64,000 bases of DNA, taken from assembly GCA_934438135.1 (NCBI GenBank), contig CAKSBP010000001.1, positions 186,001 through 250,000 on the forward strand, written 5' to 3'. Below the pieces are notes generated by a model. It was given only the letters and a program-made list of their open reading frames with translations. It had not been told where the DNA came from and did no database searches. A program made the translations under genes and the position numbers. Of this stretch, positions 26,166 to 35,919 are shown one piece after another; position 1 is the first letter of the stretch; each line of letters starts with the position of its first letter. Source of the stretch: an uncultured Clostridium sp. GTDB taxonomy: Bacteria; Bacillota; Clostridia; Lachnospirales; Lachnospiraceae.

Positions 26166-27962
26166 TTACTCCGTTTCTTCTGGAAGTACAGTCTGGATGC
26201 AGAGCTCATCTAACTGTTCCTGGTCAACGTAATCAGGTGCATTGGACATTAAATCTGATGCATCTTTTACCTTAGGGAATGCAATTACATCACGGATGCT
26301 GTCCTGTTTTGCCATTAACATAACCAGACGGTCTAAACCGTATGCAAGTCCAGCGTGTGGTGGTACTCCGTATTTAAATGCGGTTAACAGGAATCCAAAA
26401 CGATCATGGGCAACTTCTTTGGATAAACCAAGAACCTCAAACATTTTTTCCTGAATGTCATTCATATGAATACGAACGCTTCCGCCACCGATTTCAACAC
26501 CGTTTAATACAATATCGTATGCTTTCGCACGAACTCTGCCTGGATCAGAATCAATATACTGAATATCTTCTTCCATAGGCATTGTGAATGGGTGATGCAT
26601 TGCCATAAATCGGTTTTCTTCATCAGACCATTCTAATAATGGAAATTCTGTAATCCAAACGAAACGGTATTCATCTTTATGAAGAAGTCCCTGTTTTTCA
26701 GCGATTTCTAAACGAAGAGCACCTAATACATTCCATACAATTTTATTTTTGTCGGCTGCAAATAATAATAAGTCTCCGGCTTTACCATCCATTTCCTTAA
26801 TTAATGCATCCATTTCTTCTTCCTTCATGAATTTTGCGAAAGAAGATTTTACTGTGCCGTCTTCATGAATTGCAATATATGCAAGACCTTTTGCACCATA
26901 ACCTTTTGCAAAATCAACTAATGCATCGATTTTCTTGCGAGGCATGTTTCCTTCGCCTGTTGCATTAATACCACGAACGCTTCCACCATTTTCGATAGCA
27001 CTCTTGAATACAACGAACTCAGAGTCTTTTACAACATCTGTTACATCATGAAGTTCCATACCGAAACGTAAATCTGGTTTGTCAGAACCGAAACGATCCA
27101 TTGCTTCCTGCCAAGGCATTCTCTGGATTGGAAGTTTAACATCTACGTCCAATACTTCTTTGAATAATTTTGCAAGGAGTCTTTCGTTTACGTCCATAAC
27201 ATCATTTTCATCTACGAAAGATAATTCCATATCAATCTGTGTAAATTCAGGCTGTCTATCAGCACGTAAATCTTCATCACGGAAACAACGTGCTAACTGG
27301 AAGTAACGATCATAACCAGAACACATTAACAGCTGTTTGAATAACTGTGGTGACTGTGGCAGTGCATAGAATGTTCCCGGATGTACACGGCTTGGTACTA
27401 AATAATCTCTTGCACCTTCTGGAGTACTCTTACAAAGGATAGGTGTTTCGATTTCGAAAAATCCTTCATCTGCAAGGAACTGTCTTGTTAAAGTAGCCAC
27501 CTGGCTCTTCATCATAATATTTTTCTGGATATCCGGTCTTCTCAAATCCAGAAAACGGTATTTCAAACGAAGCTCTTCTTTTGTTTTTGAATTTTCTTCG
27601 ATTGGGAATGGAGGTGTTTCTGCTTCGGAAAGAATACGAATAGATTCTGCACGAACCTCAATATCTCCAGTCTTTAAATTTTCGTTTATACCACCGGCAC
27701 GTTTAAATACTTTACCAGTAACCGCAACTACAAATTCCGCTCTTAATTTTTCTGCCTTCTGAAAACTTTCACTCCCGCAGTCACTTTCTTCAAAAATAAT
27801 CTGTAAGATTCCAGAACGGTCTCTTAAATCAACGAAAATAATTCCACCTTTATTTCTGCTTTTCTGTACCCAGCCCATTACTGTAACTGTTTCGCCAACA
27901 TTCTGGCTGCTTACTTCGGTACATCTGTGGCTTCTTTTCAGGCCCGCCATTGATTCTGCCAT
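26166..27962 (-). CDS. aspS: Aspartyl-tRNA synthetase
   Basis: A 598-residue class II synthetase of bacterial type. It has an N-terminal OB fold (VMGWVQKSRNKGGIIFVDLRD), motif 2 (FQLARCFRDEDLRADRQPEFTQIDMELSF) in the catalytic core, the bacterial GAD insertion (about 310-420) and motif 3 (GLAYGLDRLVMLM). It charges tRNA-Asp with aspartate in the cytoplasm. The ATG at 27962 has GGAGG eight bases upstream; the in-frame ATG at 27977 overlaps that site and is rejected. It follows hisS by 26 bases, a common Firmicutes pairing. Confidence 0.98.
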   Translation of the reverse strand: MAESMAGLKRSHRCTEVSSQNVGETVTVMGWVQKSRNKGGIIFVDLRDRSGILQIIFEESDCGSESFQKAEKLRAEFVVAVTGKVFKRAGGINENLKTGDIEVRAESIRILSEAETPPFPIEENSKTKEELRLKYRFLDLRRPDIQKNIMMKSQVATLTRQFLADEGFFEIETPILCKSTPEGARDYLVPSRVHPGTFYALPQSPQLFKQLLMCSGYDRYFQLARCFRDEDLRADRQPEFTQIDMELSFVDENDVMDVNERLLAKLFKEVLDVDVKLPIQRMPWQEAMDRFGSDKPDLRFGMELHDVTDVVKDSEFVVFKSAIENGGSVRGINATGEGNMPRKKIDALVDFAKGYGAKGLAYIAIHEDGTVKSSFAKFMKEEEMDALIKEMDGKAGDLLLFAADKNKIVWNVLGALRLEIAEKQGLLHKDEYRFVWITEFPLLEWSDEENRFMAMHHPFTMPMEEDIQYIDSDPGRVRAKAYDIVLNGVEIGGGSVRIHMNDIQEKMFEVLGLSKEVAHDRFGFLLTAFKYGVPPHAGLAYGLDRLVMLMAKQDSIRDVIAFPKVKDASDLMSNAPDYVDQEQLDELCIQTVLPEETE

Positions 27963-27988
27963 GTTTTTTTCCTCCATTCAATCGTTTG

Positions 27989-29239
27989 TTATTTATTTAA
28001 AAAGTACTTGCTGATTTCATCTAATGCAACTTCTGTCTGCTCATGAGTATCCATATTTTTGATAACAGCTTTGTTATTCGCAAGTTCGTCAGCACCAATA
28101 ATAACTGTATTTTTCGCATGAATTTTATTTGCATATTTCATCTGGGCTTTTACGCTTCGATCCAAATAATCTGTCTCTACCACAATGCCATTCATACGCA
28201 TTTCATTTACAATGCCATAAGCTTTTGCCTTGGCATCTTTCCCAAGAATACCAACATATAAAGTAACCTCTGGAGCTGGCTCTAATTCTACTCCTTCTTT
28301 TTCCAGGAAGTAAATAATACGCTCTAATCCCATACCAAATCCAACCGAAGGGATATCCTGTTTTGGATCAATTTCATGAACCAGATTATCGTAACGTCCA
28401 CCTCCACAGAGTGTAAATCCTTCCGAGTTTACAAACTCAAATACAGTCTTTGTATAGTAATCAAGACCACGAACAATTCCCGTATCTACTTCATATGGAA
28501 TATTTAATTCTTCCAGTAAAAATTTTAATTCTTCAAAATGCTCTCTACACTCGTCATCCAGATAATCAATTGTCCGAGGTGCATTTGCAACGATTTCTTT
28601 ACAGGCTGGTACCTTACAGTCAATGACACGAAGAGGATTTTTCTTCATACGCTCCTGACAGGTTGGACATAAATCATTTTCATATTTCTTTAAATAGGAA
28701 AGAAGTGCATCATTATACGTTTTACGGCAGCTGCTGCATCCAATGCTGTTAATATGAAGTTTTGCGTCCTTTAAACCAATTTTTTTAATAAAGGTTGTAA
28801 TCAGTGTAATTAATTCTACTTCTGCAAGAGGACTCTTACTTCCTACAAATTCCACTCCAAACTGGTGATGCTGTCTTAAACGTCCACTTTGTGGCTGTTC
28901 ATAACGAAATGCAGGTGTTACATAAAACATTTTTGTTGGTTGGCTTTCTGCATATAAGTTATTTTCCAGATAAGCACGGATTGCACCAGCTGTTCCTTCG
29001 GGTTTTAATGTAATGCTTCTATGTCCTTTATCTTCAAATGTATACATCTCTTTCTGTACTACATCCGTTGTTTCGCCAACACCTCTCTGAAATAATACCG
29101 TATGTTCAAAAACAGGGGTAATTACTTCTTTTATGTTAAACGTCCGGCAGAGTTCCCGCGCTGTATTCTCAATTACAGTACGTTTGTGCATATTTTCACC
29201 GAACCAGTCCTGCGTTCCTTTTGGTCTTTGCGTAATCAT
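27989..29239 (-). CDS. hisS: Histidyl-tRNA synthetase
   Basis: A 416-residue class II synthetase. RPKGTQDWFGENM is the typical N-terminus. Motif 2 is in FRYEQPQSGRLRQHHQFGVE, and the histidine-specific motif reads RGLDYYTKTVFEF, with the C-terminal anticodon domain at about 325-416. It charges tRNA-His. AAGGAGG lies six bases before the ATG, the best ribosome site in the area. Its first 44 bases overlap the 3' end of the HD-GYP gene in another frame. Confidence 0.98.
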   Translation of the reverse strand: MITQRPKGTQDWFGENMHKRTVIENTARELCRTFNIKEVITPVFEHTVLFQRGVGETTDVVQKEMYTFEDKGHRSITLKPEGTAGAIRAYLENNLYAESQPTKMFYVTPAFRYEQPQSGRLRQHHQFGVEFVGSKSPLAEVELITLITTFIKKIGLKDAKLHINSIGCSSCRKTYNDALLSYLKKYENDLCPTCQERMKKNPLRVIDCKVPACKEIVANAPRTIDYLDDECREHFEELKFLLEELNIPYEVDTGIVRGLDYYTKTVFEFVNSEGFTLCGGGRYDNLVHEIDPKQDIPSVGFGMGLERIIYFLEKEGVELEPAPEVTLYVGILGKDAKAKAYGIVNEMRMNGIVVETDYLDRSVKAQMKYANKIHAKNTVIIGADELANNKAVIKNMDTHEQTEVALDEISKYFLNK

Positions 29240-29882
29240 GTTGTTCCTCCTTCAATAATAAAGACTGTATACTGCTTTTATCTTGTATTAATTTTTTTGT
29301 CTTTTTAAAATTATCTGAATTTATAAATCTTTGAAATGCCAGAAATACTTTCATATCGAAGTTTTTCACTTCGTCTATCATAAGTTCCACAGCTGTGTCA
29401 ATATCAAATGCCTCCCGATAAGGCCGGTCGGAAACCAGTGCTGCAAACACATCACAGACACGTAAAATCCTCGCCCCAAACGGAATGTCATCTGCCTTCA
29501 AGTTATCTGGATATCCACTTCCATCATAATTTTCATGATGATGATAAATGGATTCCAGAATAAATGGATCATAATTCTCTTTCTGCAAAATCTGATAACT
29601 GAACTTTGAATGCATTCTGACATACTTCATTTCTTCAATCTTCAATGTATCTTTACTCCTGCCATACAGATATTTGCAAAGCCTCAGCTTTCCAATATCA
29701 TGCAGAAGTCCTGCTGTCGCCATTTCATGGCAGAATAACCCATTTTTTCCAAGCTCCTCTGCCACGTTATAAGCTAAATTACTTACCACAATTCCATGAT
29801 TGATGGCATAAGCCAAATCCTCATAGACAGCCTTAGTCATCTGGCTGTTATCCTCAAAAACCTGTTGTTCAGATAAATCCAT
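29196..29882 (-). CDS. HD-GYP domain phosphohydrolase
   Basis: A 228-residue single-domain protein. The HD motif is GLLHDIGKL, and the HD-GYP signature is IYHHHENYDGSGYP, with DVFAALVSDRPYREA downstream. Such enzymes usually hydrolyse cyclic-di-GMP or related nucleotides; there is no receiver or sensor domain here. It overlaps hemZ by 14 bases and hisS by 44 bases, and its C-terminal tail is basic and low in structure. AAGGGGAA precedes the ATG. Confidence 0.9.
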   Translation of the reverse strand: MDLSEQQVFEDNSQMTKAVYEDLAYAINHGIVVSNLAYNVAEELGKNGLFCHEMATAGLLHDIGKLRLCKYLYGRSKDTLKIEEMKYVRMHSKFSYQILQKENYDPFILESIYHHHENYDGSGYPDNLKADDIPFGARILRVCDVFAALVSDRPYREAFDIDTAVELMIDEVKNFDMKVFLAFQRFINSDNFKKTKKLIQDKSSIQSLLLKEEQHDYAKTKRNAGLVR

Positions 29883-31338
29883 TGTATTCCCCTTCTATGA
29901 AGTCCTTTTTACGAAGAATCATTTCATCGATTCTGTTAACATATTCCCTAACATTTTTAACATTCTCAATACGCTGAATTCTTCCGCCTTCCGGAAATAC
30001 AAATTTAGAGCAAGCTCCTGCTCCAAGAGCCAGTATCGTATGCTTTTCTTCCATGATTAGGATATTATAAAGTCCTTCTTTTCCCTCTTTGGCATACCCT
30101 ACGTTCTCGCGGCTTGAATTTTGGCTGCCCGTTGTATTTTTCTGTCGATAGAGATAATACGGCTTCATATCATTTTTCTTTGCATAATCATAAGCCAATT
30201 CTATCATCTGGTCAACGTCCCCAAAGGTAAATTCACCATATTTACTCTTTTGCATGTTTAACATTGCTGCCCGTTTTAGTACTAAAGAATGCATCGTAAT
30301 GCTGTCTGGATTAAGATTCTGAACCATGGAAAGCGTATGATTTACATCCTCTGTTGTTTCATTGGGAAGCCCTGCTATTAAGTCCATATTAATATTATCA
30401 AATCCCGCTTCCCTTGCCATATGGAACGTATCCACTACCTGTTCTACCGTATGATGTCTTCCAATAATGTTAAGCGTTTCCTGCTTCATGGTCTGCGGGT
30501 TAATGGAAATCCTGGAAACCTGATACTTATGAAGCACCAGAAGCTTGTCCATAGTAATGCTGTCAGGACGTCCTGCCTCTACAGTAAATTCTTTTACATT
30601 GGTAAAATCAAAACTCGCTCTGACTTTTTCCAGTAATCGTTCGAGCTGTTCCGCAGTCAGTGTTGTCGGAGTCCCTCCGCCAATATAAATAGTTTCCAAT
30701 TTCTTCTTTCCAAGACATCCTGCTGCATATTCAATTTCTTTGAATAATGAATTCAGATATTCTTCCACATAAGAAGAAAACTGCTGTAATGCAAAGGAAG
30801 TAAAAGAACAATACAAACAAGTAGTCGGGCAAAATGGAATTCCAATGTATACACTGTATCCATTTTTATAGTCTAACTGTGCAAGAAGTTCTTTTTCCTT
30901 TGTTACGACTTCATAGCCAAGCTCTGCTTTCTCTGCTGAACTATGATAATTTTGATACATCTGCTCTACAACCGCTTCCTCATCCAGCCCCTGTTCAATT
31001 AATTCCATTACCAGTTTTGTTGGACGGACACCCGTCAGTGTTCCCCATGGAAGTGTTTTCCCAGTTGCTTTGGCAATGGTATCATACAACGCAAACTTCA
31101 CGTTATTTTTAAATGCCCTGCCACTATTCCGATCTATTTCCCGTCTGGTACTGACTGTCTTGGTTCCATTTTCCACAAGAGAAACTTCAACACTGTCTTC
31201 TAATAAAAGGATATGGACATACTCCTCTTCTTCTCCCGGCTCACCAACCTGCAGTACAGGAGATTCCACCGGATAGAAAGCTTTTACCAATGCCTGTATC
31301 TCATATGAAAATATATCTTCCGACATAAAAACAAACAT
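29869..31338 (-). CDS. hemZ: HemZ/HemN-like radical SAM coproporphyrinogen dehydrogenase
   Basis: A 489-residue radical SAM protein. The cluster motif is FCPTTCLYCSF (C-x3-C-x2-C) near residue 174, followed by TIYIGGGTPTTL and NMDLIAGLPNET, as in HemN relatives. The roughly 165-residue N-terminal extension (with ATGKTLPWGTLTGVRPTKL) is typical of the Firmicutes HemZ subgroup. The family is annotated as oxygen-independent coproporphyrinogen III dehydrogenase, but many members lack proven activity and this organism may not make heme. Co-transcribed with the MBL hydrolase gene (20-base gap). Confidence 0.9.
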   Translation of the reverse strand: MFVFMSEDIFSYEIQALVKAFYPVESPVLQVGEPGEEEEYVHILLLEDSVEVSLVENGTKTVSTRREIDRNSGRAFKNNVKFALYDTIAKATGKTLPWGTLTGVRPTKLVMELIEQGLDEEAVVEQMYQNYHSSAEKAELGYEVVTKEKELLAQLDYKNGYSVYIGIPFCPTTCLYCSFTSFALQQFSSYVEEYLNSLFKEIEYAAGCLGKKKLETIYIGGGTPTTLTAEQLERLLEKVRASFDFTNVKEFTVEAGRPDSITMDKLLVLHKYQVSRISINPQTMKQETLNIIGRHHTVEQVVDTFHMAREAGFDNINMDLIAGLPNETTEDVNHTLSMVQNLNPDSITMHSLVLKRAAMLNMQKSKYGEFTFGDVDQMIELAYDYAKKNDMKPYYLYRQKNTTGSQNSSRENVGYAKEGKEGLYNILIMEEKHTILALGAGACSKFVFPEGGRIQRIENVKNVREYVNRIDEMILRKKDFIEGEYNGFI

Positions 31339-31358
31339 ATTTCATCCTACCTGTCTAA

Positions 31359-32024
31359 CTAGAAATCCAAATCACTCATATATGGATTATTTGCTGTTTC
31401 ATATCCGATTGTTGTAGCTGAACCATGCCCTGTAAATACATAAGTCTCTTTTGCTAAAACAGCCAGTTTTTCTTTTATCGATTTTAAAATTGCACTGCTG
31501 TTACCAGTTGGAAGATCTGTTCTTCCAACTGATTCCATAAATAAGGTATCACCACTAAACAGTGCACTATTTTTCTTAAAGTAATAACACACAGAACCGT
31601 GTGTGTGGCCTGGTGTAAACAATACTTCTGCTTCAAAACCTGCCAGACTAAGTTTCTGTCCATCTTTTACCAAGACAGCATCAAACACCGTTATCGGCTC
31701 ACCGCCACTCATGCCAGAACAATTTATAACGGAGTTTTCTAACACATCCTGTTCTGCTTCGTGTGCATATACATCCACATGAAATTCATTTCTTACCTGG
31801 TTTACCGCACCGATGTGATCAAAATGACCATGTGTCAAAAGGACTGCTTTCACAGCAAGTCCTTCTGACCTTATATAAGAAATAATTTTTTCTGCTTCTT
31901 CACCTGGATCTACAATGATGGCTTCCTTTGTCCGGATATTACTCAGAATATAACAGTTTGTCTGAACTGGTCCAACCACAATACTTTTTATTTTCATTCC
32001 ATTTAATTCAAAATTATCCTGCAT
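31359..32024 (-). CDS. MBL-fold metal-dependent hydrolase (glyoxalase II-like)
   Basis: A 221-residue metallo-beta-lactamase fold protein. Metal ligands are visible as LTHGHFDHIGA, FTPGHTHGSVCYY and the terminal TGHGSATTIGYE, with the bridging Asp in LFSGDTLF. This is the size and layout of the YqgX/GloB-like hydrolases that often stand between rel and hemZ in Clostridia. The substrate is unknown, with S-lactoylglutathione-like thioesters being the usual guess. AGGAG lies before the ATG. Confidence 0.93.
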   Translation of the reverse strand: MQDNFELNGMKIKSIVVGPVQTNCYILSNIRTKEAIIVDPGEEAEKIISYIRSEGLAVKAVLLTHGHFDHIGAVNQVRNEFHVDVYAHEAEQDVLENSVINCSGMSGGEPITVFDAVLVKDGQKLSLAGFEAEVLFTPGHTHGSVCYYFKKNSALFSGDTLFMESVGRTDLPTGNSSAILKSIKEKLAVLAKETYVFTGHGSATTIGYETANNPYMSDLDF

Positions 32025-32042
32025 TTCCTGCTCCTATCTATA

Positions 32043-34349
32043 TCAGCCGGACGTTCTTTCAATATCCAGAACGCCTTCAATTTTTCTAATCTTACTGGTA
32101 ATTACACGAAGCCGCTCCACGCCTTGGATTTCAAATCCTACGCTGATAGTTGCCGTTCCCTGCTTACTCGTACGAACCGTCATAGAAGTTACTTCAATAT
32201 TGTCTTCTGTAAATGTCCTGGATACGTCTACAAGTACACCGCTTCGGTTCTTCGCATAAATCTTAATTTCTGCTGTATACAGTTCATTATCTGATTTAAC
32301 AGAGTTTACACTCCACTCTGCCTCTATCAGACGCACTCTGTCCTCTTCCGGAAGCTGTAAAATATTAATACAGTCAGTACGGTGAATGGAAACCCCTCTC
32401 CCACGGGTAACAAAGCCAACGATTTCATCCCCTGGCACTGGACTGCAGCATTTGGAAAAACGTACCGCAATATCGTGAATTCCTTCTACGACAATACCAC
32501 CCTTGGATTTTCCAATAGATGCCGGCTTGTTTTCTTTTACTTCCTGCACCGTTTCCATTACACGTTCATCCGTTATTTCTTTTCTGTGCTTCTTTCGATA
32601 ACATTCCTGAAGCTTATTAATTACCTGTCCCTCTTTTAATCCACCATGACCTAATGCTGCATATACAGAATCCCAGTCACGGAATCCATATTTGGTCATA
32701 CACTCATTCATAAATTCCGGCTTTAATAAGTCACTAATCACAATACTTTTTGACTTACAATACGTGTTAAGCATTTCTTTTCCACGTACAATATTGTCTT
32801 CCTTTAACTGTGTCTTAAACCACTGGTTAATCTTATTCTTCGCCTGAGTACTCTTAACCTGAGACAGCCAGTCACGGCTTGGTCCTTTGGAATTCTGAGA
32901 GGTTAATACCTCAATACGGTCACCATTTTGAATCTGGTAATTAATATTTACCAGTTTTCCGTTGACACGGGCACCAACCATTTTATTGCCGACTGCACTA
33001 TGGATGCTGTATGCAAAATCCACAGGCGTAGAACCAGTTGGCAGGTTCTTCACATCTCCGGAAGGCGTGAAACAATACACACTTTCTGAGAATAAATCCA
33101 AGTCACTCTTTAACAGACTTAAAAATTCCTTATTATCAGACATATCCCGCTGCCATTCCAGAATTTGTCTAAGCCATGTCAGTTTTGCTTCTTCATTGTC
33201 CTTCGTGTTCTTTCCATCATTACCTTCTTTATACTTCCAATGGGCAGCAATACCATATTCTGCTGTCCGGTGCATTTCGTAGGTTCTGATTTGAATTTCA
33301 AAAGGCTGTCCGTTTGGTCCAATCAGTGTGGTATGCAGAGACTGATACATGTTCTGCTTCGGCATCGCAATGTAATCCTTAAAACGTCCAGGAATCGGTT
33401 TATACATTTCATGGATAATACCAAGGGCTGCATAACAGTCCTTTACCGATTCTACAATAATCCGTACCGCAAACAGGTCATAAATCTGCTCCAATGTCTT
33501 GCCTTGATTCATCATCTTACGGTAAATACTAAACAAATGTTTTACTCTTCCGTCAATATCGGCCTGAATATTAGCATTCTTAATATGATAGCTGACTTCG
33601 TCTACAATCTTCTTTATAAATGCTTCACGGTTGCTTTTCTTTGCCTCGATTTTCTCTACCAGTTCCTGATACATCTCTGGTTCCAAATACTTCAGAGACA
33701 AATCATCTAATTCAATTTTTATTTTCGAAATACCAAGACGCATCGCAATCGGTGCGTAAATATCCATGGTCTCTCTTGCTTTTTCCCGCTGCTTCTCTGG
33801 TTTCATGTACTGTAAAGTTCTCATGTTATGAAGACGGTCAGCAAGCTTAATTAGAATAACACGGATATCCTTTGCCATAGCCAGAAACATTTTTCTTAAA
33901 TTTTCTGCCTGAAGTTCTACTTTATCTGCCTGGTAATTTAAATTTGTAAGCTTGGTAACTCCATCCACTAAAAGTGCGATTTCATCACTAAACTGCTCTT
34001 TCAGATCATCTACCGTACAAATGGTATCCTCTACCACATCATGAAGGATTCCGGCTACAATTGTTTCCTTATCCAGCTCTAATTCAGCAAGAATAATAGC
34101 TACACATAAGGGATGAATAATATAAGGTTCCCCTGACTTTCTAAACTGATCTTTATGAGCAGTATGAGCAATCGTATACGCCTTTTCAATCATGGAAAGA
34201 TCGGCAGACGGATGATACATTCGAATCGTTTTTATTAATCTATCATATAAAATTTCCGGTTTTGTAAAGTCTTCTGGTGTAGACAGACTGGCATGATCTT
34301 TTTTCGCAATTTTTCTCCCAAAATCTATTCCATTGCCAATTAAATCCAT
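32043..34349 (-). CDS. relA: Bifunctional (p)ppGpp synthetase/hydrolase, Rel
   Basis: A 768-residue long RSH protein. Order: HD hydrolase (about 50-200, GILHDVVEDT), synthetase (about 240-370, with RFKDYIAMPKQNMYQSLHT), TGS (about 405-465, VYCFTPSGDVKNLPTGSTPV), the helical/zinc-finger region (FSKCCSPVPGDEIVGF) and C-terminal ACT (about 690-768). The RFKD form of the RxKD motif marks bifunctional Rel enzymes and not RelA-only synthetases. It makes and degrades the stringent alarmone. It has its own near-consensus promoter and heads a seven-gene operon. Confidence 0.97.
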   Translation of the reverse strand: MDLIGNGIDFGRKIAKKDHASLSTPEDFTKPEILYDRLIKTIRMYHPSADLSMIEKAYTIAHTAHKDQFRKSGEPYIIHPLCVAIILAELELDKETIVAGILHDVVEDTICTVDDLKEQFSDEIALLVDGVTKLTNLNYQADKVELQAENLRKMFLAMAKDIRVILIKLADRLHNMRTLQYMKPEKQREKARETMDIYAPIAMRLGISKIKIELDDLSLKYLEPEMYQELVEKIEAKKSNREAFIKKIVDEVSYHIKNANIQADIDGRVKHLFSIYRKMMNQGKTLEQIYDLFAVRIIVESVKDCYAALGIIHEMYKPIPGRFKDYIAMPKQNMYQSLHTTLIGPNGQPFEIQIRTYEMHRTAEYGIAAHWKYKEGNDGKNTKDNEEAKLTWLRQILEWQRDMSDNKEFLSLLKSDLDLFSESVYCFTPSGDVKNLPTGSTPVDFAYSIHSAVGNKMVGARVNGKLVNINYQIQNGDRIEVLTSQNSKGPSRDWLSQVKSTQAKNKINQWFKTQLKEDNIVRGKEMLNTYCKSKSIVISDLLKPEFMNECMTKYGFRDWDSVYAALGHGGLKEGQVINKLQECYRKKHRKEITDERVMETVQEVKENKPASIGKSKGGIVVEGIHDIAVRFSKCCSPVPGDEIVGFVTRGRGVSIHRTDCINILQLPEEDRVRLIEAEWSVNSVKSDNELYTAEIKIYAKNRSGVLVDVSRTFTEDNIEVTSMTVRTSKQGTATISVGFEIQGVERLRVITSKIRKIEGVLDIERTSG

Positions 34350-34379
34350 GATTTCACCTCCAGTTTTGAATATTCTATT

Positions 34380-34408
34380 ATTATAATAAGAATCCTATAA
34401 AAAATCAA
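34380..34408 (-). promoter_or_regulatory. Promoter of the rel operon
   Basis: TTGATT, 17-base spacer, TATAAT on the minus strand, about 31 bases before the rel ATG, which is preceded by GGAGG. Confidence 0.85.
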
Positions 34409-34440
34409 TGAAATTTCCGGTTCGTTACAGTTTGTAAGCT

Positions 34441-35679
34441 TTAAATTTCATGAATGAAAATGCCGCTCCTGAGTTTTGGTTCAAACCAAGTTGACTTTGG
34501 CGGCATCAGTTTCTTCGCGTCCGCAACCTGAAACAGTTCTGTAATAGAAGTCGGATACATAGCAAAAGACACTTTCATATCGGAATCTGCACGCTTTTCC
34601 AATTCGGATAATCCACGAATACCACCAACAAAATCAATCCTTTCATCGGTTCTTGGATCTTCGATGCCAAGTACTGGTCCTAATAAATAGTCTTGAAGTA
34701 AAGACACATCTAATGATTTTACAGGATCAGTAATACTCTTTAACTCATCATCTGCTGTCAACAGATACCATGTTTTATCCAGATACATGGTAAAGTCCGC
34801 CTTTTTCTCTGGTGAAACTGCCTTTGTACCGATTTCTTCTATATTAAAATGTTCCTTAATTTTGTCTAAGAACTGCTCTTTGCTGTAACCATTCAAGTCT
34901 TTTACTGTCCGATTATAGTCCATAATCATCAGCTGGTCATGTGGGAATAACACAGATAAGAAATAGTTAAATTCTTCTTTCCCCGTGTATCCTGGATGCT
35001 GTTCTCTTCTTTTAAGTCCTACCTTGACTGCGGAGGCTGCCCTGTGATGTCCGTCTGCAATATAAATACTTCCAATTGATGCAAACGCATTCTTAATATC
35101 CATTATTTGTTTATTATCCTCAATTTTCCAGACATTATGCGTTACGCCGTCTTCTGATGTAAAAGAATACAATGCTTTTTCTTTCTGTACGGCGTTCACA
35201 ATCTGGTTAATCACGTCATTGGAACGGTATGCCAAAAAAATTGGTCCTGTCTGGGCACTACAGGTATCTACATGGTTAATTCGGTCTGCTTCCTTATCCG
35301 CACGGGTATTTTCATGCTTTTTTATCACATTATTCACGTAATCATCAATTGATGCACAAGCCACGATTCCAGTCTGGGAACGGCCATTCATAATCAGTTC
35401 ATAAATGTAATAGCATTCCTTTTCGTCTTTTACAAATGTCCCATTATCCATCCAGCTATGTAATATCTCGGAAGCCTTCTGATAAACGCATGGTGCATAC
35501 ATATCCATATCGTCATCAAACTGTGTTTCCGGACGGTCAATATTTAAAAAGGATAAGGGTTCTTTCTTCGCTGCTTCTTTTGCTTCTGCTCTGTTGTAAA
35601 CATCATATGGCAGGGCTGCTACTCTATCTACTACCTGCTCATTTGGTCTGACACATTGAAAAGGTTTTACTAATGCCAT
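34441..35679 (-). CDS. DUF1015 family protein
   Basis: A 412-residue soluble protein that matches DUF1015: VRPNEQVVDRVAALPYDVYN at the N-terminus, KKHENTRADKEADRINHV in the middle, IADGHHRAASA near residue 210 and a C-terminal LMPPKSTWFEPKLRSGIF. The family is found beside serine biosynthesis genes in many Clostridia and its core resembles ParB/SerK-like folds, but its activity is not established. No serA or serC is visible here. Single gene with its own promoter; no clear terminator between it and rel. Confidence 0.9.
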   Translation of the reverse strand: MALVKPFQCVRPNEQVVDRVAALPYDVYNRAEAKEAAKKEPLSFLNIDRPETQFDDDMDMYAPCVYQKASEILHSWMDNGTFVKDEKECYYIYELIMNGRSQTGIVACASIDDYVNNVIKKHENTRADKEADRINHVDTCSAQTGPIFLAYRSNDVINQIVNAVQKEKALYSFTSEDGVTHNVWKIEDNKQIMDIKNAFASIGSIYIADGHHRAASAVKVGLKRREQHPGYTGKEEFNYFLSVLFPHDQLMIMDYNRTVKDLNGYSKEQFLDKIKEHFNIEEIGTKAVSPEKKADFTMYLDKTWYLLTADDELKSITDPVKSLDVSLLQDYLLGPVLGIEDPRTDERIDFVGGIRGLSELEKRADSDMKVSFAMYPTSITELFQVADAKKLMPPKSTWFEPKLRSGIFIHEI

Positions 35680-35758
35680 ATTACATCCTCCCTGTTCTTA
35701 TCTGATTCTTTTTACGATTATGCCAAATTCGCCCCATAACCGCTATAAAACACTTTAA

Positions 35759-35787
35759 AGTATAACACTTGATGTGGGGTTTGTAAA
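35759..35787 (-). promoter_or_regulatory. Promoter of the DUF1015 gene
   Basis: TTTACA, 17-base spacer, TATACT on the minus strand, about 80 bases before the ATG. Confidence 0.75.
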
Positions 35788-35860
35788 TTACGGGTTGTTA
35801 AGTCATACACAATGTTCTATGAAAATATAAACAAGAAAATTATTTCCTTATATAAAAATA

Positions 35861-35915
35861 AGAGGGGGCTGTCGCCTTAACGATTAAAAAATCGTGAAGC
35901 GACAGCCCCTTTCTT
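35861..35915 (-). terminator. Terminator after the GH31 gene
   Basis: A long hairpin pairs 35862-35876 with 35899-35914, and an inner CGATT/AATCG stem extends it. The minus-strand sequence after it is TTATTTTTATA. It lies five bases past the glucosidase stop. Confidence 0.9.
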
Positions 35916-35919
35916 GTTT

